From positions 62,001 through 126,000 of the forward strand of contig UBXG01000013.1 in the NCBI GenBank assembly GCA_900469475.1: a DNA stretch of 64,000 nt, written 5' to 3'. A model generated the notes under the pieces. The model was not told where the DNA came from, ran no database searches, and saw only the letters and a list, made by a program, of their open reading frames with translations. Of the stretch, positions 44,933-54,396 are shown one piece after another; positions within the stretch are counted from its first letter, which is position 1, and each line of letters starts with the position of its first letter. The translations under genes were made by a program, and so were the position numbers. Source of the stretch: Hyphomicrobiales bacterium (GTDB taxonomy: Bacteria > Pseudomonadota > Alphaproteobacteria > Rhizobiales > Rhizobiaceae).

Positions 44933-46204
44933 ATGAACGCCATCGAATATGATATCGGCTCGACTGCCCCGGAAGCCGAGGAGGTTTCGCGCTCGGCCAA
45001 TCTCGACAATCTGCGGCCGCTGCCGCGTATTTCCATACATGCCTTCTGTGAAAGCGAGCAGCTGCAGCAGGTGATGGATCAGTGTGCCAACGATCGGCGC
45101 ATGTCCAAGGTTAGCCTCCGCATCACCAGCGGTGGTGTCGCAGCGGCAGCAAACATGTTCGCCTCGGCGCCGACCCCTAATCTGATCATCCTGGAGACGC
45201 GCGCCGGTCCGCGCGGCCTGTTGGCGGAACTCGAACCGCTCGCCGCCGTCTGCGATCCGAGCACCAAAGTCATCGTCGTCGGCTATCACAACGATATCGG
45301 CCTCTATCGCGAACTCATCCGCAACGGCATCTCCGAATATATCGTCCAGCCGACCGACATGGTCGATCTCTTAACTGCGGTGGCGGCGATCTTTATCGAT
45401 CCCGATGCCGAGCCGCTCGGGCGCAGTATCGCCTTTATCGGCGCCAAGGGCGGGGTAGGCGCATCGACCATCGCCCATAATTGCGCCTTCGGAATTTCCA
45501 GCCTTTTCTCCACCGAAACCATTCTTGCCGATCTCGATCTGCCCTACGGCACCGCCAATATCGATTTCGACCAGGATCCCGCGCAGGGTATCGCGGAAGC
45601 CGTCTATGCCCCTGAGCGGCTTGACGAGGTCTTCCTCGACCGGTTGCTGACCAAATGTTCCCAGCATCTCTCGCTGCTGGCGGCCCCCTCGATGCTGGAT
45701 CGCGCCTATGATTTCGAAGGGCAGGCTTTCCTGCCGGTGCTGGACGTCCTCCAGCGCAGTGCGCCGGTCGCGGTTCTCGATGTGCCGCATGTCTGGACGG
45801 AATGGACACGCTCCGTACTTGGCGCGGTAGACGAGGTCGTCATTTGCGCCGCGCCCGATCTCGCCAATCTGCGCAACGCCAAGAATCTGATCGACGCTCT
45901 GCGCAAGCTGCGGCCCAACGACAAGGCGCCGCACCTCATTCTCAATCAGGTCGGCATGCCGAAGCGTCCGGAGATCAACCCTTCGGAGTTCTGCGCACCG
46001 CTTGAGACGGATCCGATCGCCATCATCCCCTTCGACATCAACCTGTTCGGCAATGCCGCCAACAGCGGGCAGATGATCGCCGAAACCGATCCGAAGTCGC
46101 CGACCGCGGAGACTTTCTCGCAGATATCGCACATCGTTACCGGACGTGTCGCTTTGAAGAAGGCCAGAAAAGGCGGTCTGCTGGGCCTTCTGAAGCGAAA
46201 ATGA
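44933..46204 (+). CDS. cpaE: Tad pilus localisation ATPase-like protein CpaE
   Basis: This is a 423-residue protein. A receiver-like N-terminal domain (about residues 25-150) is followed by a MinD/ParA-like domain beginning FIGAKGGVGASTIAHNCAF. In this Walker A the usual Lys-Thr is Ala-Ser, which is common in CpaE proteins. Later motifs ADLDLPYGTANIDFDQDP and VLDVPHVWTEW are retained. It probably positions the pilus machine at the cell pole. Confidence 0.93.
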   Translation: MNAIEYDIGSTAPEAEEVSRSANLDNLRPLPRISIHAFCESEQLQQVMDQCANDRRMSKVSLRITSGGVAAAANMFASAPTPNLIILETRAGPRGLLAELEPLAAVCDPSTKVIVVGYHNDIGLYRELIRNGISEYIVQPTDMVDLLTAVAAIFIDPDAEPLGRSIAFIGAKGGVGASTIAHNCAFGISSLFSTETILADLDLPYGTANIDFDQDPAQGIAEAVYAPERLDEVFLDRLLTKCSQHLSLLAAPSMLDRAYDFEGQAFLPVLDVLQRSAPVAVLDVPHVWTEWTRSVLGAVDEVVICAAPDLANLRNAKNLIDALRKLRPNDKAPHLILNQVGMPKRPEINPSEFCAPLETDPIAIIPFDINLFGNAANSGQMIAETDPKSPTAETFSQISHIVTGRVALKKARKGGLLGLLKRK

Positions 46205-46282
46205 TCGTTTGATTTCGCACGGGCTTCCGAAGGCCGATTTTTCATGGAGGCCGTGCAGCAGCATTAGAATTGGATCAGAAAG

Positions 46283-47761
46283 ATGTTTGGCAAGCGCGGA
46301 AATGAAGGTCCTGCAAAGAGCGGCGCGATGTCTCCGCCGCCGGCGCGCGTGCCAGCCGCTGGCAATGGTCCTACGGCACCGGCCGTGCTGATTGAGCCGT
46401 CCCATGATTCCACGCAGCCGCGTCAGCAGGTCGTGCCTCCCTCGATGCAGACGCCCAGCCGCCGTCGCGTGGCGCGCACCGAAGAATATTACGATACGAA
46501 ATCGCAGGTCTTCTCCGCGCTGATCGACACGATCGACCTTTCGCAGCTTTCCAAGCTTGGCAACGAGGCCGCGCGCGAGGAAATCCGCGACATCGTCAAC
46601 GATATCATCACCATCAAGAATTTCGCGATGTCGATCTCCGAGCAGGAGGAACTGCTCGAGGATATCTGCAACGATGTGCTTGGCTACGGTCCGCTGGAGC
46701 CGCTGCTCGCCCGTGACGACATCGCCGATATCATGGTCAACGGTGCCGGCCAGACCTTCATCGAAGTCGGCGGCAAGACCGTCGAATCCGAAATCCGCTT
46801 CCGCGACAATTCGCAGCTCCTTTCCATCTGCCAGCGCATCGTCAGCCAGGTCGGCCGCCGCGTCGATGAATCCAGCCCCATCTGCGATGCGCGCCTGCCC
46901 GACGGTTCGCGCGTCAACGTCATCGCACCGCCGCTCGCGATCGACGGTCCCGCACTGACCATTCGTAAGTTCAAGAAGGACAAGCTCACCCTCGATCAGC
47001 TCGTCCGTTTCGGCGCCATCACGCCGGAGGGCGCAACGCTTTTGCAGATCATCGGCCGCGTGCGCTGCAATGTCGTCATCTCAGGCGGTACCGGTTCGGG
47101 CAAGACGACGCTTCTGAACTGCCTGACAAACTACATCGACCGCGATGAACGCGTCATCACCTGCGAAGATACCGCCGAACTGCAGCTGCAGCAGCCGCAT
47201 GTGGTGCGTCTCGAAACCCGTCCGCCGAACATCGAAGGCGAGGGCGAGATCACCATGCGCGATCTCGTCAAGAACTGCCTGCGTATGCGTCCCGAACGCA
47301 TCATCGTCGGCGAAGTGCGCGGACCCGAGGTTTTCGACCTGCTGCAGGCGATGAACACCGGCCACGATGGTTCCATGGGAACCATCCACGCCAATACGCC
47401 GCGCGAGTGCTTGAGCCGTATGGAATCGATGATCGCGATGGGTGGTTTCAGCCTGCCGGCCAAGACCGTGCGCGAGATCATTTCCAGCTCCGTCGACGTC
47501 GTCATCCAGGCCGCTCGCCTGCGTGACGGTTCGCGTCGCATCACCCAGATCACGGAGGTGATGGGCATGGAAGGCGATGTGATCATTACCCAGGATTTGA
47601 TGCGCTACGAGATCGAGGGCGAAGATGCGAACGGCCGGATCATCGGTCGGCACGTCTCCACCGGCATCGGCAAGCCGCATTTCTGGGATCGTGCCCGCTA
47701 CTACAACGAGGAGCGGCGCCTGGCGGCCGCCTTAGATGAAATGGAACAGAAGGCGCAATAG
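46283..47761 (+). CDS. cpaF: Tad pilus secretion ATPase CpaF/TadA
   Basis: This 492-residue hexameric motor belongs to the type II/IV secretion ATPase family. Its N-terminal 70 residues are Pro/Arg-rich and disordered. Walker A is SGGTGSGKTTLLNC. The Asp box and Walker B fall in ITCEDTAELQLQQPHVVRLETR and RPERIIVGEVRGPEVFDLLQAMNTGHDGSMGTIHAN, with the His box at the end. It powers pilin extension and retraction and works with TadB and TadC. Confidence 0.96.
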   Translation: MFGKRGNEGPAKSGAMSPPPARVPAAGNGPTAPAVLIEPSHDSTQPRQQVVPPSMQTPSRRRVARTEEYYDTKSQVFSALIDTIDLSQLSKLGNEAAREEIRDIVNDIITIKNFAMSISEQEELLEDICNDVLGYGPLEPLLARDDIADIMVNGAGQTFIEVGGKTVESEIRFRDNSQLLSICQRIVSQVGRRVDESSPICDARLPDGSRVNVIAPPLAIDGPALTIRKFKKDKLTLDQLVRFGAITPEGATLLQIIGRVRCNVVISGGTGSGKTTLLNCLTNYIDRDERVITCEDTAELQLQQPHVVRLETRPPNIEGEGEITMRDLVKNCLRMRPERIIVGEVRGPEVFDLLQAMNTGHDGSMGTIHANTPRECLSRMESMIAMGGFSLPAKTVREIISSSVDVVIQAARLRDGSRRITQITEVMGMEGDVIITQDLMRYEIEGEDANGRIIGRHVSTGIGKPHFWDRARYYNEERRLAAALDEMEQKAQ

Positions 47762-47769
47762 GATTTACG

Positions 47770-48777
47770 ATGTTTGGTATCGATCCAATAGTGCTGTTGA
47801 TTGTGCTGCTGGCGGCGGTTTCCGCCGCGGCGGTCTGCTATGGCGTTCTCTATTCCCGGATCGAGACCCAGAAGAAGGCGGAAGGTCGTGTCAATCGCGT
47901 CAAGCAGGCCGAAACCGATCGCGTCAAGGTCAAGGCAGCGCGTGACCGCGTCCAGGAAATGTCGAAGCGGCGCAAATCCGTGCAGGATTCTCTGAAGGAT
48001 CTGGAACGGCGCCAGTCCGAAAACACGAAAAAGAGACAGTCGCTGAAAGCGCGCCTCGCCCAGGCCGGTCTGTCGTTGACGCCGGCGCGCTTCTACATCT
48101 TCAGCGTGCTGTTCGGTCTTTTCGTCACATTGGTTCTTTTCATTGTCGGCGCCCCGCCGCTGGCCATTCTGGGCATATTCTTTGCGGCTGCTTTCGGCCT
48201 GCCGCGCTGGGTCGTCCGCTTCCTCATCAAGCGCCGGCAAAGCAAATTTCTGGAAGAGTTTCCGAACGCACTCGATGTCATCACGCGTTCCCTTCGCTCA
48301 GGCCTGCCGCTCAATGATGCGGTTCGGCTGGTGGCCGGCGAGGCACGGGAGCCCGTCAAGACGGAGTTCCGCCGGGTGGTCGAAGCGCAACAAGTCGGTT
48401 TCAGCATGGCGGATGCCTGCGCGCGCATCTCGAACCATATGCCCCTGCAGGAGGTAAATTTCTTCGCGATCGTTATCGCAATCCAGGCCCAGGCGGGCGG
48501 TAACCTGTCGGAAGCTCTCGGCAATCTCTCGAAGGTGCTGCGCGAGCGCAAGAAGATGAAGGCGAAGGTCAAGGCATTGTCGATGGAAGCCAAGGCATCC
48601 GCCGTCATCATTGGCACTCTGCCCTTCGTGGTGATGCTGCTGGTCTATCTGACCTCGCCGCAATACATGATGATCCTATTCGCCGATCCGCGCGGCCATC
48701 TGATCTTGCTCGGAGCCGGCATCTGGATGTCGATCGGCATCTTCATCATGCGCAACATGGTCAATTTCGAGATCTGA
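47770..48777 (+). CDS. tadB: Tad pilus inner-membrane platform protein TadB
   Basis: This is a 335-residue type II secretion F-domain protein. The first helix (residues 7-25) is followed by a charged coiled-coil segment (about 35-90, Lys/Arg/Glu-rich), then two helices and the cytoplasmic GspF domain with EEFPNALDVITRSLRSGLPLNDAVRLVA. Two C-terminal helices end it. It pairs with TadC as the base of the pilus above CpaF. Confidence 0.94.
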   Translation: MFGIDPIVLLIVLLAAVSAAAVCYGVLYSRIETQKKAEGRVNRVKQAETDRVKVKAARDRVQEMSKRRKSVQDSLKDLERRQSENTKKRQSLKARLAQAGLSLTPARFYIFSVLFGLFVTLVLFIVGAPPLAILGIFFAAAFGLPRWVVRFLIKRRQSKFLEEFPNALDVITRSLRSGLPLNDAVRLVAGEAREPVKTEFRRVVEAQQVGFSMADACARISNHMPLQEVNFFAIVIAIQAQAGGNLSEALGNLSKVLRERKKMKAKVKALSMEAKASAVIIGTLPFVVMLLVYLTSPQYMMILFADPRGHLILLGAGIWMSIGIFIMRNMVNFEI

Positions 48778-48799
48778 GCGGGAAGGAGCCGCGTAGCCC

Positions 48800-49777
48800 A
48801 TGACCGATCTCGCTGCCCGTTTAACCGATCCCGGCACTCTTCTTGCCGTCGTGGTCGCCATTGCCGTCTTCGCGACTTTCTACACGATTGCGATACCGCT
48901 TTTGGAACGCGGCGATCTCAGCAAGCGCATGAAGGCCGTATCGACGGAGCGTGAACAGATCCGCGCGCGCGAGCGGGCACGGCTGAATGCGGAAGGCGGC
49001 AAGACATCGCTGCGCAGCCACAACAATCGAAACGTCAGGCAGATTGTCGAGCGGTTCAACCTGCGCAACGCGCTGGTCGACGCCAATACCGTCAATCGCT
49101 TGCGGGCCGCCGGCCTGCGATCGGAAAATGCGCTCAACATGTTCCTGGTGGCGCGATTCCTGCTGCCGTTCCTGTTTCTCGCGGTTGCGATCGTCGTCGT
49201 CTTCGTTCTCGGCTGGTTCGCCGCAAAGCCCCTGCCGATCCGCCTGCTCGGGGTCATCGCTTTCGCCTATCTGGGCTTCTATACGCCGAACATTTACATC
49301 TCCAATCTGGTGAGCAAGCGCCAGAAATCGATCAAGCGCGCCTGGCCCGATGCTCTCGACCTGATGCTGATCTGTGTGGAGTCGGGCATTTCAATCGAGG
49401 CAGGCATGCATCGCGTGTCCGAGGAAATGGCCGAGCAATCCCCGGCACTTGCCGAGGAAATGGTGCTGACCACGGCCGAGCTTTCCTTCCTGCAGGATCG
49501 CCGTACCGCCTTTGACAATCTCGCCGCCCGCACGCAGATCGATCTCGTCAAATCGGTGACGCAAGCGCTCATCCAAGCCGAACGCTATGGCACGCCGCTC
49601 TCGCAGGCGCTGCGCGTCATGGCGCAGGAGGGTCGCGACGAACGCATGAACGAGGCGGAAAAGAAAGCCGCCGCGCTGCCGCCGAAGCTGACAGTGCCGA
49701 TGATCATCTTCTTCCTGCCGGTCTTGATGGCCGTAATTCTCGGCCCTGCCATCATCCAGGCGATGGATAAGTTCTAA
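48800..49777 (+). CDS. tadC: Tad pilus inner-membrane platform protein TadC
   Basis: This is a 325-residue GspF-domain protein paralogous to TadB. The N-terminal helix LLAVVVAIAVFATFYTIAIPLL, a polar segment and two helices precede the cytoplasmic domain with WPDALDLMLICVESGISIEAGMHRVSEEM. The C-terminal LTVPMIIFFLPVLMAVILGPAII is the last helix. It starts 22 bp after tadB and ends the contiguous cpa/tad run. Confidence 0.94.
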   Translation: MTDLAARLTDPGTLLAVVVAIAVFATFYTIAIPLLERGDLSKRMKAVSTEREQIRARERARLNAEGGKTSLRSHNNRNVRQIVERFNLRNALVDANTVNRLRAAGLRSENALNMFLVARFLLPFLFLAVAIVVVFVLGWFAAKPLPIRLLGVIAFAYLGFYTPNIYISNLVSKRQKSIKRAWPDALDLMLICVESGISIEAGMHRVSEEMAEQSPALAEEMVLTTAELSFLQDRRTAFDNLAARTQIDLVKSVTQALIQAERYGTPLSQALRVMAQEGRDERMNEAEKKAAALPPKLTVPMIIFFLPVLMAVILGPAIIQAMDKF

Positions 49778-49896
49778 ATTGCCTGCTTGCCCGCCACGCG
49801 GAGACATGGTTAGTTGTATGTAATGTCGTCGAGTGCGTCTGGCGTGTGTTGAGGCAAGCGCAAGTCGTTCGTACCGAGCATCCTTGGAGGTCTCGT

Positions 49897-50541
49897 ATGT
49901 CATCCCTGGCTATATTTTTCAGCGTCATGGCGGCTGTCTTCATCGGAGCCGTCAGTCCCGGTCCGAGCTTCGTGCTCGTTTCGCGCATCGCAATTTCGCG
50001 CTCTCGCAAGGCGGGGCTTGCCGCGGCTTTCGGCATGGGAACCGGCAGCGTCATTTTCGCAACCTTGGCCCTGTTCGGCCTCAGCGCATTGCTGATGAAG
50101 GTCGAATGGCTGTATCTCGCGCTGAAAATCGGCGGCGGCCTCTATCTGATCTATGTCGGCATCCGGATCTGGCGCAGCGCGGCGGATGACCTTCCCATCG
50201 ACGCGCCGGCAACGCCGGCGGAGGGCGGCGTGGTGCGTAATTTCCTCTTTGCGCTCGGCACGCAGCTCAGCAATCCGAAGACGGCCATTTTCTACGGCAG
50301 TATCTTCGCCGCGCTACTGCCGGCCGCGCCGGCTCCGTGGCTGCTCTTTGCGGTTCCGCCCGCAGTCTTCCTGGTCGAGGTTGGCTGGTACACGGTGGTG
50401 ACGCTGGCTTTCTCCTCCAACCGCCCACGTGCACTTTATGTCGGATCAAAGCTCTGGATCGACAGGGTGGCGGGTGCCGTCATCGGTGCCCTTGGAGCGC
50501 GGCTTGTCGCGGAGGGGCTGCCGCGCCACATCTGGCGTTAA
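49897..50541 (+). CDS. LysE-family amino-acid/homoserine-type exporter
   Basis: This 214-residue membrane protein of the LysE/RhtB family has about six helices. N-terminal GAVSPGPSFVLVSRIAISRSRKAGLAAAFGMGTGS is the family hallmark, and FLFALGTQLSNPKTAIFYGSIF is the second conserved block. The ATG has TTGGAGG six bases upstream. It sits between tadC and tadD, but its function (export of an amino acid or a homoserine-lactone-like solute) has no evident tie to the pilus. Confidence 0.88.
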   Translation: MSSLAIFFSVMAAVFIGAVSPGPSFVLVSRIAISRSRKAGLAAAFGMGTGSVIFATLALFGLSALLMKVEWLYLALKIGGGLYLIYVGIRIWRSAADDLPIDAPATPAEGGVVRNFLFALGTQLSNPKTAIFYGSIFAALLPAAPAPWLLFAVPPAVFLVEVGWYTVVTLAFSSNRPRALYVGSKLWIDRVAGAVIGALGARLVAEGLPRHIWR

Positions 50542-50639
50542 GTGCCTCGAGCTGCCGGGTATCCGCCTGAATTGGCGCGCGGCCGGTTTATCTATGTGAG
50601 AGGTGCGCAGGCAAGCCGTTATGGCCGCTCCCGCTGGCC

Positions 50640-51470
50640 CTATTGTTGGGCGACTTTCCTGCCGTTGCCGCTGGCGGCAAGCTTCTGCCAGGAGTTCTGC
50701 TGCGCCAGCATGCCGCGCAGATAGGCAACGTTGGCGTTCGCCTGTTGCGGCGTCAGTTCCTGCCGCGCAATTTGTTCGGCTTCCGCAAACCGGCCCTGCA
50801 GACCGACGACCAGCGCCAGATTCTGCCGTACGCGGCTATCGGAGCCCGGCTGCGAGATGGCCGTGCGGAGATAGCTTTCCGCATTCTTAAGATCGCCGGT
50901 CAGCACATAGGACATGCCGAGATTGGAAAGGATGGTCGGCTCGTTTGGAGCCAGTACCAGCGCATCCCGGTATTTGGCGCGCGCATCTTGGGAGCGCCCA
51001 AGCTGATCGAGGATAGCGCCCTGCGCCGAAACCAGGCGCCAGTCCGGCCGATCCGGAAGCTGGGCGCGGTCAATGGTCGAAAGCGCCTCGTCGAGCTGGC
51101 CTGCCGCCGCCTGGGCCTTGCCATAGGCCGCCAGCACCCCGCGGTCGGTTGGATTGGCGATTGCCACCTGCTGCATGACCGCAAGCGCCTGATTGTTGCG
51201 GCCGCTCATGCGCAGCGCATTGGCGTAGTTGACGCCGGCATCGCGATCCTTGGGATTGGCATCATAGGCCTTGCCAAACGTCGCGGTCGCCTGAGCCAGC
51301 TCGGTGCTGTTCATCGTATCGACAGATTTCGAAGTCTTGGGGATCGAGCCCGTCGTCATCCTGTCCTGTCCGGTCGTCGAGCAGCTTGCGAGCGCGAGCG
51401 CCAGAAGTGCGATGGAAGCTCCCTGCAAAAGAAAGGTTCTGAATGAAGACGCAGCTGCGGCGGCGGGCAT
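50640..51470 (-). CDS. tadD: TPR lipoprotein TadD of the Tad pilus
   Basis: This 276-residue exported lipoprotein has leader LLQGASIALLALALASC with the lipobox Cys at residue 30. About five tetratricopeptide repeats follow (for example GVNYANALRMSGRNNQALAVMQQVAIANP). TadD proteins act as pilotins for the pilus secretin. It faces away from the cpa/tad run and converges with the LysE gene, a common split position. Confidence 0.9.
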   Translation of the reverse strand: MPAAAAASSFRTFLLQGASIALLALALASCSTTGQDRMTTGSIPKTSKSVDTMNSTELAQATATFGKAYDANPKDRDAGVNYANALRMSGRNNQALAVMQQVAIANPTDRGVLAAYGKAQAAAGQLDEALSTIDRAQLPDRPDWRLVSAQGAILDQLGRSQDARAKYRDALVLAPNEPTILSNLGMSYVLTGDLKNAESYLRTAISQPGSDSRVRQNLALVVGLQGRFAEAEQIARQELTPQQANANVAYLRGMLAQQNSWQKLAASGNGRKVAQQ

Positions 51471-51561
51471 GACGCTGATCCCTGAATTCCTATAGTCTTG
51501 CGCCCGGCCTAGAATCGGAACAGGGAAAGGTTCGACGCAATGTTCGCTCCAGCAATAATCT

Positions 51562-51584
51562 GTTAACCCTAACAGACGGTTAAC
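51562..51584. promoter_or_regulatory. GTTAACC inverted repeat between tadD and the aminopeptidase gene
   Basis: GTTAACC and GGTTAAC flank a 9-bp centre in the 149-bp divergent region. The arms resemble CtrA-type TTAACC half-sites, so shared cell-cycle control is possible; a simple operator for another regulator is equally possible. Confidence 0.4.
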
Positions 51585-51619
51585 TCTCGATTCTTTAAAG
51601 TCATCGCCAAAGGATAGTC

Positions 51620-53011
51620 ATGGCCCCCTTTCAATTCATCGAGCGCGCGACGCCTTTCAATTCGAAGGGTGGCACGACCCTGCCGATCTTTGCCGTCACC
51701 CCGGCGCATATCGAGACGGGTACCATCGATCCCATCGCGCTCGATTGGGCACGCAAGGCGGGTTACAAGGCAGAGAGCGGCTCGCTGTTGTTGATCCCGA
51801 CCGCTGAAGGGCATCTGGGCGGAGCTCTGTTCGGCCTCGGCTCGAATCCGTCCGAACAACCCTTCCTCACAGGCAAGCTGGCACGCAGCCTGCCGGCCGG
51901 CGCCTGGCATATTGAGACGGCGCCGCTGACGGCGAACCGGCTCTCGCTTGGTTTCGGTCTCGGCAGCTATCGCTTCGACCGCTACAAATCCGAAAAAGCT
52001 GCGGCGCCGACATTGATGATCCCGCGCGATGCCGATGCCGCCGATATCAAGCGCCAGCTTGCAGGCGTCTTTCTCACCCGCGATCTCATCAACACGCCGA
52101 CCAATGACATGGGTCCGGAACAGCTCGAAGCCGCCTTCCGTGCGCTGGCCGAGCACTACAAGGCTGAGATGTCCGTCATCATCGGCGATGATCTCCTGAA
52201 GGAGAATTTCCCGCTGGTCCATACGGTGGGGCGTGCGAGCGCCGATGCGCCGCGCCTTCTGGAGCTGCGCTGGGGCAAGAAGGGTCATCGCCGCATCACC
52301 CTGGTCGGCAAGGGCGTGTGCTTCGACACTGGCGGCCTCGATATCAAGCCGGCATCCTCGATGCTGCTGATGAAGAAGGACATGGGCGGTGCCGCCAACG
52401 TCATGGGCCTGGCGCTGATGATCATGGACGCCAAGCTCAAGGTCGACCTGCGCGTCATCATTCCGGTCGTCGAGAATTCGATATCGGCCAATGCCTTCCG
52501 CCCTGGCGATATTTATAAGAGCCGCAAGGGCCTGACCGTGCAGATCGACAATACCGATGCCGAGGGGCGGCTGATCCTCGCCGATGCGCTCGCCTATGCC
52601 GATGAAGATGCGCCGGACCTGATGATCGACATGGCGACGCTGACGGGTGCTGCTCGCGTCGCGCTCGGCCCCGACCTGCCGCCCTTCTTCACCGACGATA
52701 GCGAACTTGCCAGCGATCTGACCGAGGCGAGCCTGGAGACGGATGATCCGCTGTGGCGCATGCCGCTCTATATGGGCTACGATAAGGATATCCGCACCAA
52801 ATTTGCCGATATCACCAATGCTCCATCAGGCGGCATGGCCGGCGCCATTACGGCCGCCCTGTTCCTCAAGCGCTTCGTGACGAAGACACCGAGCTGGGTG
52901 CATTTCGACATCTTTGGCTGGGCACCGAGCGAACGTCCGCATTCGCCCGGCGGCGGCGAGGCTCAGGCGATCCGGGCGCTCTATCACTATATCAGGCAAA
53001 GCGTACGGTAG
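51620..53011 (+). CDS. Leucyl aminopeptidase family protein (M17)
   Basis: This is a 463-residue cytosolic di-metal peptidase. The N-terminal domain is reduced. The catalytic domain contains GKGVCFDTGGLDIKPASSMLLMKKDMGGAA with the metal-binding Lys and Asp, and the signature NTDAEGRLILADAL. It removes N-terminal residues from peptides during turnover. It is divergent from tadD and followed by a MarR-type gene. Confidence 0.93.
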   Translation: MAPFQFIERATPFNSKGGTTLPIFAVTPAHIETGTIDPIALDWARKAGYKAESGSLLLIPTAEGHLGGALFGLGSNPSEQPFLTGKLARSLPAGAWHIETAPLTANRLSLGFGLGSYRFDRYKSEKAAAPTLMIPRDADAADIKRQLAGVFLTRDLINTPTNDMGPEQLEAAFRALAEHYKAEMSVIIGDDLLKENFPLVHTVGRASADAPRLLELRWGKKGHRRITLVGKGVCFDTGGLDIKPASSMLLMKKDMGGAANVMGLALMIMDAKLKVDLRVIIPVVENSISANAFRPGDIYKSRKGLTVQIDNTDAEGRLILADALAYADEDAPDLMIDMATLTGAARVALGPDLPPFFTDDSELASDLTEASLETDDPLWRMPLYMGYDKDIRTKFADITNAPSGGMAGAITAALFLKRFVTKTPSWVHFDIFGWAPSERPHSPGGGEAQAIRALYHYIRQSVR

Positions 53012-53124
53012 GTGGCTGCCGGTCCTTCTCCGCGCGTTACGGGGAAGGGCGGTGAATTCCCCTTGAAACCGCCACGATCTTGGTCGAGACTGGAACGGCA
53101 GCGTAACGAATTTCGGGGTTGCTC

Positions 53125-53469
53125 TTGCCGCTTGAACTCACCGCCTCGCAGGCTCTCGGCCTCTGGCATGGCGTGACGCTCGCTCAGGTGCGCCGCGAGG
53201 ATCATGATTTGACGCTGCGGCAGACGGCGATTCTGCTGCAGATCTATCTTGTGCCGCCGCCGCATACTGTACGCGGCCTGGCCGCGACGCTCGGCGTTAC
53301 CAAGCCTGTCATTACCCGGGCGCTTGACACCATGGGCGTGATGGGATTGGTCGACCGCGTGCGCGACGATCGCGATCGCCGCAATGTCATCATTAAGCGA
53401 ACAGTCACCGGCGCGCTCTATCTTGAAAAGCTCGGCGATCTCATCATCGAGCATGGCCGAAAATTGTAA
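53125..53469 (+). CDS. MarR-family winged-helix regulator
   Basis: This is a 114-residue DNA-binding protein. I chose the TTG at 53125 giving a protein starting LPLELTASQALGLWHG; another TTG lies two codons upstream. The recognition helix is VRGLAATLGVTKPVITRALDTMGVMGLVDRVRDDRDRRNV, ending in the basic wing. It is shorter than typical MarR proteins. It lies 16 bp before an NlpC/P60 peptidase start and may be co-transcribed. Confidence 0.8.
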   Translation: MPLELTASQALGLWHGVTLAQVRREDHDLTLRQTAILLQIYLVPPPHTVRGLAATLGVTKPVITRALDTMGVMGLVDRVRDDRDRRNVIIKRTVTGALYLEKLGDLIIEHGRKL

Positions 53470-53485
53470 CCTCAGGAATTTCACC

Positions 53486-54340
53486 ATGATGCTCGACCGC
53501 CGTCTCAATGCTTTCAGACCCGATCTTGCCGAGGCTTCTCTAAAGGGCAACGTTGAGGCCGAGCGTTTCGTCGAGGGTATTGGTGCGCGCGTTGCCGCGC
53601 CGGTCGTTGCGCTCCGGCCGAAGCCAGATCTCGCCTCGGGCATCGATACCGAGCTCTTGATGGGCGAAGAGGTGACGATATTCGAGCGCCGCGACGGCTG
53701 GTGCTGGATCAAGGCTCTGTCTGACGGCTATGTCGGCTATCTTCCGGAAACGGCGATCAAGGAGGGCGCGGCGGCTCCGACCCATATCGTCGTCCCGCAG
53801 CGCACTTTCCTCTATCCCGAGCCGGAGCTGCGCAAGCCACATGCTGCGATCCTCTCCATGGGCAGTCTCGTACATGTGACCGGCCCGGCAGAGGCGCGGG
53901 GCAATCACTATGTCGTCCTGGAGGATGGAACCGCGATCTTCGCAAAGCACGTCCAGCCGATTGGTTACAACAAGGGCGGCGACTTCGTTGATGTCGCCTT
54001 ACGCTTCATCGAGACACCCTATCTCTGGGGCGGCCGCTCGGGCCTCGGCATCGATTGCTCAGGGCTGGTACAGCTGGCACTGTCGATGACGGGCCGTGCC
54101 GCGCCCCGCGATACCGACATGCAGGCTGCCGGCCTCGGCCAGCCGATCGAGCGCGAGGAGTTGAAGCGCGGCGACTTCGTCTTCTGGAAGGGGCATGTGG
54201 CGATCATGGAAGATCCCGAAACCATCGTCCACGCCAACGGCCATACCATGACCGTCGCCCGTGAGAATTTCGCCGCCGCCATCGAGCGCATCGGCTGGCT
54301 TTATGAAAGGCCGACCGGCTATCGCCGTTTCGTCGACTGA
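53486..54340 (+). CDS. SH3 / NlpC-P60 (C40) peptidase
   Basis: This 284-residue protein is probably a murein endopeptidase. It has no signal peptide at the chosen ATG (MMLDRRLNAFRP). Two SH3-like segments (about 50-160) precede the C-terminal NlpC/P60 domain. The nucleophile Cys is in GLGIDCSGLVQLALSM, a His in FWKGHVAIMED, and a further polar residue lies in IVHANGHTMTV. The lack of a leader is typical of this rhizobial type, so the site of action is uncertain. Confidence 0.9.
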   Translation: MMLDRRLNAFRPDLAEASLKGNVEAERFVEGIGARVAAPVVALRPKPDLASGIDTELLMGEEVTIFERRDGWCWIKALSDGYVGYLPETAIKEGAAAPTHIVVPQRTFLYPEPELRKPHAAILSMGSLVHVTGPAEARGNHYVVLEDGTAIFAKHVQPIGYNKGGDFVDVALRFIETPYLWGGRSGLGIDCSGLVQLALSMTGRAAPRDTDMQAAGLGQPIEREELKRGDFVFWKGHVAIMEDPETIVHANGHTMTVARENFAAAIERIGWLYERPTGYRRFVD

Positions 54341-54396
54341 CTGCGTTCCGAAACCCTGTAGCCGCAGCGCCTGCCGTATTCGCGGCAGTAACGACC

